From NCBI GenBank assembly GCA_002479815.1, contig DLPA01000007.1, forward strand, positions 1 to 5,092: 5,092 nt of DNA, written 5' to 3'. Position 1 is the first letter of the stretch, and the number at the start of each line of letters is the position of its first letter. The DNA is from a bacterium UBA7470. Its GTDB lineage: Bacteria; Pseudomonadota; Gammaproteobacteria; Burkholderiales; Burkholderiaceae_C. Positions 1 to 4,910 of this stretch are shown in pieces. The translations under genes were made by a program, and so were the position numbers. The notes beneath the pieces are model-generated. The model saw nothing but the letters and a program-made list of their open reading frames with translations. It had not been told where the DNA came from and ran no database searches.

Positions 1-1
1 A

Positions 2-159
2 TTCATAGGCTGTGTCTTCAGGCTCGATGCGGTGCTGTTGGGCGGCATGGCGTTGGGCTTCTAGTTGCAGGTTTCTTCCAAGTTGCAAACACTCCCATGT
101 CGCCTGACTCGCTCTTCTAGCGACACGGTGTGACCTTGGTCTAATAGACGATCATCCAC
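2..159 (-). pseudogene. Possible start of a frameshifted or decayed gene running off the left edge
   Basis: This is a weak call. On the minus strand a GTG at 159 has an AAAAGG Shine-Dalgarno-like sequence (complement of 166-171) 6 nt upstream. It opens a frame beginning VDDRLLDQGHTVSLEERV that stops at TAG (61-63) after 32 codons. A second minus frame, offset by one base, is open across the stop and reaches the window edge, reading LEAQRHAAQQHRIEPEDTAY near the end. Both pieces look protein-like (charged, helix-forming), and together they would fit a single reading frame broken by a one-base deletion near 61-80. I do not recognise the family. The alternatives are chance open frames, or a real gene that starts at an internal TTG or CTG. 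The AT-rich palindromic element lies 56 bp upstream of this putative start. Confidence 0.22.
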
Positions 160-214
160 ATTGCACCTTTTTGTGTGCGCGTTCAATACGCATCACTCGT
201 GCAGAAAAATTCTT

Positions 215-242
215 ATAGCAAAAAAAGTGAGCTGTTTACGCA
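215..242 (+). repeat. Left terminal inverted repeat of the palindromic element
   Basis: This 28-bp arm is the reverse complement of 419-446 with one mismatch (T235 against G426). It contains a run of seven A followed by GTGAGCTG. Confidence 0.8.
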
Positions 243-418
243 GTTAATACGTGGCATACAGCCGTTTTGACACTATAAATGAGGCCAAAAAATGTAAAAA
301 ATGCCTTTGCCAACGGATTTTGAAGCCTGAGAGACGTGTTTTTTGCTGTTTGAAGGGCATTTTTTCAATAAAAACCGCTATTTTTGAGTCAAAAATCTGC
401 CAAATATGTGGAATTACT

Positions 419-446
419 TGCGTAAGCAGCTCACTTTTTTTGCTAT
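419..446 (-). repeat. Right terminal inverted repeat of the palindromic element
   Basis: This is the partner arm of 215-242, with 27 of 28 positions complementary. It contains CAGCTCAC followed by seven T. Complementarity ends abruptly outside 446, as expected for a defined element end. Confidence 0.8.
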
Positions 447-565
447 TACTTTGATGTATTTTAGGTTCGTTACATCACGAGCGGGATGAGCGTTTGCGTT
501 TCAATCACAAACTAAAAGACTTTTTGTTTCAAAATTGAACCCTGTACGTACTATTGCAAAACGCT
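447..565. promoter_or_regulatory. AT-rich spacer with two overlapping operator-like palindromes
   Basis: The spacer between the palindromic element and the next gene holds two dyads. An imperfect 21-bp dyad spans 509-529, centred on A519, with 9 of 10 base pairs symmetric (AAAC, TAAAAG, CTTTTT, GTTT). A perfect TTCAA-AA-TTGAA dyad spans 528-539. Together they end 26 bp before the ATG at 566, a position suited to repressor or activator binding. No convincing -35/-10 pair was found: a TTGTTT (524-529) and a TACTAT (549-554) are 19 bp apart, which is a poor promoter. Any regulatory role is inferred from position and symmetry only. Confidence 0.3.
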
Positions 566-952
566 ATGGGCACGCCGTCCACTCCCCCCAAACCCCTCAT
601 TCACACCGCAAATCAATCGTCTGCGTGGTGGTCAGCAACGATGCTGTCGCAGTTGCCCGTGTTCAAGCGTACCGAGGCGACGCGGGAGACGTTGCGGGTG
701 GCGGAGGTGGGGCGGCAGGCTTGGCGGGTGGTGCCTTTGCCTTGGGGGGCGGAGTCGCCGCAATGGTCGGCTGAGGAGGGGGTCTTGGCCGATACGCCTG
801 CCGATTTGAGTCGGCAACTGCTGGCGCTGATGTTTGGCGCTTGTCAGGAAGCGGAAGGGCAGGGGGTGGCAGCGCCTACGCCTTTAGAGAGGCCAAGCTG
901 CATCGGACTAGAAGTCACAGAGTTGGACTGGGCCGATTGGCCCCAGTCCTGA
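566..952 (+). CDS. Small hypothetical protein, 128 aa, family not recognised
   Basis: I do not recognise this protein. It starts at ATG 566; a TTG at 554 and an internal ATG at 641 are alternatives, and none has a good Shine-Dalgarno sequence. The frame shows strong G/C preference at third codon positions from about residue 30 onward, which supports real coding. The product has a proline/threonine-rich N-terminus (residues 1-20), a basic/acidic helical stretch around residues 32-50 (FKRTEATRETLRVAEVGRQA), a second probable helix around 82-96 (LSRQLLALMFGACQE), and seven tryptophans, several near acidic residues at the C-terminus (LDWADWPQS). No signal peptide, membrane segment or known catalytic motif is visible, so it is probably a soluble cytoplasmic protein. 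It converges on ltaE, with 6 bp between the two stop codons. Confidence 0.6.
   Translation: MGTPSTPPKPLIHTANQSSAWWSATMLSQLPVFKRTEATRETLRVAEVGRQAWRVVPLPWGAESPQWSAEEGVLADTPADLSRQLLALMFGACQEAEGQGVAAPTPLERPSCIGLEVTELDWADWPQS
925..949. terminator. GC-rich hairpin between convergent genes, possible bidirectional transcript end
   Basis: GGACTGGG (925-932) pairs with CCCAGTCC (942-949). After one bulged C (941), CC (933-934) pairs with GG (939-940), closing a GATT loop. The 10-bp stem encodes the last codons of the hypothetical gene and ends right before its TGA (950-952); the ltaE stop begins 9 bp beyond. Neither strand has a T-run after the stem, so it is not a classical rho-independent terminator. 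It may protect 3' ends or slow polymerase for both convergent transcripts. Confidence 0.35.
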
Positions 953-958
953 TGGGGT

Positions 959-2074
959 TCAGTAAGGGCCTTTGGGTGCGACAGCGGTGGTTTCGGTGGG
1001 CGTGTCGGCAAAAAACTGGCGCACGGTGGTGATGGCGTGGTCGATGTCTGTGCTGTCCACGTTCAGGTGGGTGACAAAGCGCAGACCGATCAAGCCTGTA
1101 GCCCAAACGCTGTGGTCTTTTAAATAGCTCAGTAGGGCGGGGCCGCGTCCGTCTGCCACATCGACAAAGACGATATTGGTTTGGGCCGAGCGCACTGTCA
1201 GCCCTGCAATGCCTGCCAAGCCTTGGGCCAGTCGACGGGCATTGGCGTGGTCGTCGGCCAAGCGATCCACATGATGGTCTAGGGCGTACCGTGCGCCAGC
1301 CGCCAGCAGTCCGGCTTGTCGCAGGCCACCGCCGGCCATTTTGCGGAGGCGACGGGCGCGGGCAATGAAGTCTGCCGATCCACACAGAGCCGAGCCTACA
1401 GGCGCACCCAGTCCTTTACTGAAGCACACCGATAGGCTGTCGAACAAATCGGCAATCTCCCGCAGACGGTGTGCGACGGGTTGACCAGCGGCGGCAGAGG
1501 CGACGGCGGCGTTGAAAATGCGTGCGCCGTCCAAGTGGGTGAACAAGCCTCGAGCACGCGCCAATTGCGTGGCTTGGCGCAAATAGTCGTCGGGCATGAC
1601 ATGGCCGTTCCAGGTGTTTTCTAGGCAGAGCAAGCGGGTACGGGCAAAGTGGGGATCGTCGGGCTTGATGGCGGCCTCTATATCGGCCAAGGCCATGCGG
1701 CCTTGGGCATCTTGCGTCAGGGGTTGGGGCTGCACGCTGCCAAAAACCGCCGCACCGCCGCCTTCGTAGCGATAGGTGTGCGCCAGTTGCCCGACGATGT
1801 ATTCGTCGCCCCGCTGACAGTGTGCAAGGATGCCGCACAGATTGCTTTGTGTGCCCGAGGGCATGAACAAGGCCGCCTCTTTGCCGGTGAGGGCGGCGAT
1901 GTGCGCTTGCAAGGCGTTGACCGTAGGGTCATCGCCAAAGACATCATCGCCCAAAGGCGCTTGCAGCATGGCTGCTTTCATGGCGGACGTGGGTTGCGTC
2001 ACGGTATCGCTGCGCAGATCGACCACGCGGGGGTACCCCGTGGCGCAAGAGGCGTTTGTTGCAGAAAGGGGCAT
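959..2074 (-). CDS. ltaE: Low-specificity L-threonine aldolase
   Basis: This cytoplasmic PLP-dependent (fold type I) enzyme cleaves L-threonine and L-allo-threonine to glycine and acetaldehyde, and also acts on other beta-hydroxy amino acids. The 371-aa product aligns along its whole length with E. coli LtaE as I recall it. It has the N-terminal VDLRSDTVTQP motif (residues 18-28), GDDVFGDDPTVNALQ (42-56), the GTQSN loop (74-78), AHTYRYEGGGA with the PLP-stacking histidine at residue 99, LDGARIFNA (181-189) with the cofactor-binding Asp182, SVCFSKGLGAPVGS with Schiff-base Lys220, and RKMAGGGLRQAG (244-255). It carries about 16 extra N-terminal residues and a 7-residue longer loop before the lysine than E. 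coli LtaE. The start at 2074 is chosen because an AAGGA lies 6 nt upstream; the frame stays open to 2206, but the extra sequence is not LtaE-like. It is divergent from the choice-of-anchor A gene. Confidence 0.95.
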   Translation of the reverse strand: MPLSATNASCATGYPRVVDLRSDTVTQPTSAMKAAMLQAPLGDDVFGDDPTVNALQAHIAALTGKEAALFMPSGTQSNLCGILAHCQRGDEYIVGQLAHTYRYEGGGAAVFGSVQPQPLTQDAQGRMALADIEAAIKPDDPHFARTRLLCLENTWNGHVMPDDYLRQATQLARARGLFTHLDGARIFNAAVASAAAGQPVAHRLREIADLFDSLSVCFSKGLGAPVGSALCGSADFIARARRLRKMAGGGLRQAGLLAAGARYALDHHVDRLADDHANARRLAQGLAGIAGLTVRSAQTNIVFVDVADGRGPALLSYLKDHSVWATGLIGLRFVTHLNVDSTDIDHAITTVRQFFADTPTETTAVAPKGPY

Positions 2075-2242
2075 AGATCGTCCTTTTTTAGTTTGTGAAA
2101 AAGCGCACATATTTCTTTTTGAATAGGTGCAATACCCGTATTGGTGATAGTTGTCTCGCTTATCGCGCATATCAGCGCCAACAGCTGTCACGCACACTTC
2201 AGCCAATCGTAGTTTTAGCCACTTTTACAGAAAGTTGTCGTC
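2075..2242. promoter_or_regulatory. Divergent intergenic region with a 14-bp palindrome
   Basis: This 168-bp spacer must hold the promoters of both ltaE and the choice-of-anchor A gene. It contains a perfect dyad CAATAC-CC-GTATTG at 2130-2143, which could be an operator serving either side. On the minus strand TTGCAC (complement of 2127-2132) lies 15 bp before TATGTG, a marginal promoter for ltaE. No good plus-strand promoter could be picked by eye. Confidence 0.35.
2081..2085 (-). promoter_or_regulatory. Shine-Dalgarno that fixes the ltaE start
   Basis: The minus strand reads AAGGA here, six bases before the ATG at 2074-2072. This rules in the 371-aa protein over the 415-aa open frame that extends upstream to 2206. 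Confidence 0.75.
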
Positions 2243-3460
2243 ATGACCACACCTTCATTTATTTCTGCAACACCCCGTTCTTCCTTTAAAAAAGCCTTAT
2301 TGGTTGCAGCGTTGGGCGCGAGTGCGACTTGCACACACGCATTTACTGTCGGTGCACACACTTTTTTAAGCGTGGGTATTTTTGGTCGATTCAACATCGT
2401 CACCGCTGGTGACTTTACTGCGCAGCACTCGGATCAGGTGTGTGGTTTTGCGGCTGGCGGCCATGTCAACTTGACTGGAGGCTACTCTATTGGCTCAGCA
2501 AGACTGCACGCGGACAACGATCCCTCCAAGCGCCCCCTGGGTTTGATCGTGGGTAAGAGTTTGACGTGGAACAACGCCAGCGGCACGATCAATGGCGATG
2601 TCTTTTTGGGTCAAGGCGCTAATGTCAGCATCGCTGCTGATGCACCAGTCACCATCCCTGCCCCTTACCAAGTCAATGTCATCACGCCGAATGTGGCCAT
2701 GCTTGCCTTAGACCCAGAGATGTGGATTGGTTATGCAGGTAACACCGTCAATCAGACCTTTGGGCCAAATAATTTCAAAAATGTGACCGTCACCAGTGGT
2801 GGCATCCAGATTGATTCATTGCCAATGGCGTTCAAGAGTGCCTTTGACCATTATTTTGGTTACATGACCAGCAAGGCGCGCGTGCAAGCAGCCAACGGTT
2901 TGACTGAGGTCGAAACCCATGGCGGGGGTAAAAACATCGTTTTGAATGGCCGTAACCTGACATTGAAAGACATGCCAGGCAATATGCGTCCAGACGGTAC
3001 GCTCAACCCCAACAAGCCCGGTGCGATGCGCACGGTATATATTTTTGATGTGAATGCAGCAGACCTGTCGGATGCCCGTTATGTGGGTTTGAAAAACGCC
3101 CCTGCCACAGACGATTCGCTGCTGAGAATTGGTCAGTCTTTGAACAACAGTGGTCGGCCTGATTCGACTTGGACTTTGATCCGTGTGAAAGCCAATGGTC
3201 AAACGTCCGTCACCTTGTCGCAAATGGGCATGCAGGACTTTGCCAGCCGTACTGCCAACACCATGTGGATGTTTGATGACGACATCAAAACCATCAACTT
3301 ATCCGGTGTCGCTGTTGAAGGCACGATCGTTGCGCCGAAAGCGAAGGTGATTGCCAACAACGGTCACATCAACGGCACCATCATTGCAGACTCTTTTGAG
3401 GGAAGCTTGGAAGGCCATTGCGCTCCATTTGCCAACTACTTAGACCCTGTGGCTGAGTGA
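2243..3460 (+). CDS. Secreted choice-of-anchor A family protein without a C-terminal anchor
   Basis: The 405-aa product has a Sec signal peptide: basic RSSFKK at 12-17, hydrophobic ALLVAALGASA at 18-28, and a likely cleavage after THA at residue 33. The Cys at 30 does not form a good lipobox. The rest matches the choice-of-anchor A domain (TIGR04215-type, probably a beta-helical adhesive fold). This is seen in GDFTAQHSD...GFAAGGHVNLTGGYSIG (56-84), LIVGKSLTWNNASGTINGDVFLG (101-123), and the closing VAVEGTIVAPKAKVIANNGHINGTIIADSFEGS...CAPF (356-396). Family members usually continue into an anchor such as PEP-CTERM or LPXTG, or a membrane helix. This one stops nine residues after CAPF (ANYLDPVAE) with none, so it is probably released or held non-covalently. 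The mature protein has only two cysteines, Cys67 and Cys393, near the two ends of the domain. A weak AGAAAG ribosome binding site precedes ATG 2243. A strong terminator downstream makes it a single-gene unit. Confidence 0.85.
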   Translation: MTTPSFISATPRSSFKKALLVAALGASATCTHAFTVGAHTFLSVGIFGRFNIVTAGDFTAQHSDQVCGFAAGGHVNLTGGYSIGSARLHADNDPSKRPLGLIVGKSLTWNNASGTINGDVFLGQGANVSIAADAPVTIPAPYQVNVITPNVAMLALDPEMWIGYAGNTVNQTFGPNNFKNVTVTSGGIQIDSLPMAFKSAFDHYFGYMTSKARVQAANGLTEVETHGGGKNIVLNGRNLTLKDMPGNMRPDGTLNPNKPGAMRTVYIFDVNAADLSDARYVGLKNAPATDDSLLRIGQSLNNSGRPDSTWTLIRVKANGQTSVTLSQMGMQDFASRTANTMWMFDDDIKTINLSGVAVEGTIVAPKAKVIANNGHINGTIIADSFEGSLEGHCAPFANYLDPVAE

Positions 3461-3521
3461 TGCTTAAAACGAAGCTCCAGCGGTTGTAAACTGCAGTTGA
3501 GTTCGCATTCACCCACCTTCA

Positions 3522-3558
3522 CCCCCAGCAAGCTTGTCAGCTGCTGGGGGTTTCGTTT
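3522..3558 (+). terminator. Rho-independent terminator of the choice-of-anchor A gene
   Basis: CCCCCAGCA (3522-3530) pairs perfectly with TGCTGGGGG (3542-3550) across an 11-nt loop, giving a 9-bp GC-rich stem followed by TTTCGTTTT. It lies 61 bp after the stop codon at 3460 and 21 bp before the methyltransferase start. Confidence 0.85.
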
Positions 3559-3562
3559 TGAT
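3534..3562 (+). promoter_or_regulatory. Candidate promoter of the methyltransferase gene, overlapping the terminator
   Basis: TTGTCA (3534-3539, five of six matches to the -35 consensus) is followed after 17 bp by TTTGAT (3557-3562, four of six matches to -10). Transcription would start near 3569, about 11 nt before ATG 3580. The -35 box would lie in the terminator loop and the -10 box just past its T-tract. This is a by-eye match in a region where a promoter is needed if the terminator is efficient. Confidence 0.28.
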
Positions 3563-3579
3563 ACAGGTCTATTTTTGTC

Positions 3580-4509
3580 ATGCAAGCTTTACTTGACACC
3601 ATTGCCACTTTGCCTTTGCCCACCGATGCCCAGCGGGTGTTTCATGGACGTGGAGGCCTGTATCCGGGTTGCGAGCATTGGGTCTTGGATGCCTACCCAC
3701 CCGTGTGGGTGTTGACCAGCTTCGCCCCGGTCACACCAGACGAATTGGAGGCCGTAGGCGCGGCACTGGCGGCGCGTTGGCAAGTGCTTGCGCCTGAGCA
3801 GGTGCTGACGTGGGTGTTTCAATCGCGGGTGGCGGGGCGAGCCGAAACGCGCTTGATGAGCGGACAAGTGCCCGAGCCGCACATCGTCACCGAGGCGGGC
3901 GTGCGCTTTTTGGTCCATGTCCTCAAAGGGCAAAACCACGGTCTTTTTTTGGACATGGCCCACGGCAGGCAATGGCTGCGGCAAGTGTGCCGCACGCGGC
4001 CTGCGGCTCAAGTGTTGAATCTGTTTGCTTATACCTGTGCGTTTTCTGTGGTGGCGCGTTTGGCGGGGGCCAAGCAGGTCGTCAATGTCGATATGAGCCA
4101 AGGCGCGTTGACCACAGGCCAACACAACCACCAACTCAATGGCGTGCTTGGTGGGGCGAGTTTTTTCGCGCACGACATTTTCAGCTCGTGGGGAAAAATC
4201 AACCGTCATGGCCCCTATGACGTGGTGATTGTCGATCCTCCCAGCTATCAAAAAGGCAGCTTTGTCGCCACCAAAGACTATGCCAAGCTCATGCGCCGCC
4301 TGCCCGATTTATTGGCCCCCGAAGGGTTGGCCTTGCTTTGCCTGAACGCCCCCGAGTTGGAGACGGCATTCCTACACGATCAAATGCAGCAAATCGCTCC
4401 CTCGCTGCGCTTTTTGGAGCGAATCAGCAACCCCCAAAGTTTTGCGGATGCTCAACCCGAACGCGCCTTGAAGGTGTTGGTGTATCAAGCACCTGCATTA
4501 AATCAATAG
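3580..4509 (+). CDS. Class I SAM-dependent methyltransferase, PF10672/COG1092 type (RlmI/RlmK-like)
   Basis: The 309-aa cytoplasmic protein probably methylates a nucleobase in RNA, likely rRNA, but its exact target cannot be told from the sequence. The family signature GQNHGLFLDMAHGRQWLR (117-134) corresponds to GQKTGxxLDxRxNR in RlmI-like enzymes. SAM-binding motif I is VLNLFAYTCAFSV (145-157), Asp171 in NVDMS ends strand 2, Asp199 is in HDI, and motif IV is VDPPSYQKGSF (218-228). The N-terminus has GRGGLYPGCEHWVLDAYPP (23-41) in place of the PUA domain of RlmI. Where m5C enzymes such as RlmI carry a catalytic SCS, this protein reads LLCLNAPE (252-259), so the aligned cysteine appears replaced and 5-methylcytosine chemistry is doubtful. 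ATG 3580 has only a weak AGG 12 nt upstream, but no other in-frame start lies between it and the terminator. It converges on the DUF2322 gene. Confidence 0.85.
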   Translation: MQALLDTIATLPLPTDAQRVFHGRGGLYPGCEHWVLDAYPPVWVLTSFAPVTPDELEAVGAALAARWQVLAPEQVLTWVFQSRVAGRAETRLMSGQVPEPHIVTEAGVRFLVHVLKGQNHGLFLDMAHGRQWLRQVCRTRPAAQVLNLFAYTCAFSVVARLAGAKQVVNVDMSQGALTTGQHNHQLNGVLGGASFFAHDIFSSWGKINRHGPYDVVIVDPPSYQKGSFVATKDYAKLMRRLPDLLAPEGLALLCLNAPELETAFLHDQMQQIAPSLRFLERISNPQSFADAQPERALKVLVYQAPALNQ

Positions 4510-4548
4510 CTGCTTGCGCTTGTATTTAAAGCGATAAAGGCTATTTTT
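4505..4548 (+). terminator. Probable terminator between convergent methyltransferase and DUF2322 genes
   Basis: AATAGC (4505-4510) pairs with GCTATT (4540-4545), and inside it CGCTT (4517-4521) pairs with AAGCG (4529-4533) over a 7-nt loop. A run of five T (4544-4548) closes the right side, suited to ending the plus-strand methyltransferase transcript. The left arm includes the methyltransferase TAG stop. The stem is interrupted and modest in GC. Minus-strand use for DUF2322 is possible, but the T-run on that side is poor. Confidence 0.45.
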
Positions 4549-4864
4549 ATGTGATGGATGTGAGTTTCACCTCCAAAGCCTCGCCGCTGCGGATGAGGTG
4601 AAACAAACGGTCGATGTTGGGATGGCTGCCCGGATGAGCGCGGGCGGCGTCGGTGTGTTCGGCAAAAAGCGCCAGCCCTTCCTCAGCCGCTGCCGCATCA
4701 ATGCGCCCATATTTCGCCGCCAAAGCCGCATACACCGCCAAGGAACCGGCCTTGCCGGGTTGATTGGGAATGCACGCCACGACCTCTCCCGCCGCATTGC
4801 GCAATTCCAATTGCGCCAAATGCGCCACCGAGGGCAGTTGTTTCACGTTGTCTGCAAATGCCAT
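4547..4864 (-). CDS. DUF2322 family protein
   Basis: The 105-aa product matches the DUF2322 family as I know it, in length and motifs: a hydrophobic N-terminal helix (MAFADNVKQLPSVAHLAQLE, 1-20), a short beta region (LELRNAAGEVVACIPN, 19-34), the conserved PGKAGSLAVYAALAAKYG (36-53), IDAAAAEEGLALFAEHTDAA (55-74), and HPGSHPNIDRLF (77-88) followed by IRSGEALEVKL. The function of the family is unknown, and no catalytic motif, signal peptide or membrane segment is visible, so the protein is probably soluble and cytoplasmic. The start at 4864 is chosen because AAGAGG lies 5 nt upstream and the family begins here; the frame stays open to 4969 only because it overlaps panE. It lies 46 bp downstream of panE on the same strand and is probably co-transcribed with it. 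Confidence 0.85.
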   Translation of the reverse strand: MAFADNVKQLPSVAHLAQLELRNAAGEVVACIPNQPGKAGSLAVYAALAAKYGRIDAAAAEEGLALFAEHTDAARAHPGSHPNIDRLFHLIRSGEALEVKLTSIT

Positions 4865-4869
4865 TTGAG

Positions 4870-4875
4870 CCTCTT
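4870..4875 (-). promoter_or_regulatory. Shine-Dalgarno that fixes the DUF2322 start
   Basis: The minus strand reads AAGAGG here, five bases before the ATG at 4864-4862. This supports the 105-aa protein over a 140-aa reading that would run back into panE. Confidence 0.75.
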
Positions 4876-4910
4876 GTGGATGATGAGCCTGTGCTGAAAA
4901 GGGCAGCATT

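Larger units (their letters stand above)
215..446. mobile_element. AT-rich palindromic MITE-like element with 28-bp terminal inverted repeats
   Basis: Positions 215-242 and 419-446 are inverted repeats matching at 27 of 28 positions, with the core GCAAAAAAAGTGAGCTG at the left end and its complement at the right. Two further pairs of arms are symmetric about the same centre (about 330): 265-271 with 388-394 (7 bp, TTTTGAC/GTCAAAA) and 296-305 with 356-365 (10 bp, AAAAAATGCC/GGCATTTTTT). The whole segment could therefore fold as one long interrupted hairpin. A TA dinucleotide sits just outside the GCAAAAAAAG core at both ends (216-217 and 444-445), which would fit TA target duplication as in IS630/Tc1-type elements; that family link is inference. 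No transposase is encoded. A 67-codon GTG frame inside it (251-454) has no recognisable domain or ribosome binding site and looks fortuitous. The segment is much richer in A/T than the genes around it. Confidence 0.6.

Noticed and set aside
251..454. 67-codon GTG frame, cysteine-rich, inside the palindromic element
   Set aside because: No ribosome binding site, no domain, and composition set by the inverted repeats; it even reads through the right terminal repeat. Treated as chance.
535..774. 79-codon TTG frame with a glycine/alanine-rich tail
   Set aside because: It overlaps the 566-952 gene in another frame. The Gly/Ala tail is a typical shadow of G-rich third positions in that gene.
2027..2040. 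GGGGTACCCC palindrome near the start of ltaE
   Set aside because: It lies in codons for Gly-Tyr-Pro within the coding sequence and has no T-run or flanking symmetry; probably a coincidence of codon choice.
1649..2098. 149-codon plus-strand frame opposite ltaE, and other frames within 915-2181
   Set aside because: All lie over the well-supported ltaE gene and show no family motif. They are antisense or out-of-frame shadows.
3489..3498. AACTGCAGTT palindrome after the choice-of-anchor A gene
   Set aside because: A 10-bp dyad in a transcribed 3' region with no promoter nearby. Too short to call a site, and the real terminator lies just beyond.
3589..4251. 220-codon minus-strand frame opposite the methyltransferase
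   Set aside because: It is His/Arg-rich, as expected from antisense of a GC-biased gene, with no domain. The methyltransferase motifs explain the region.
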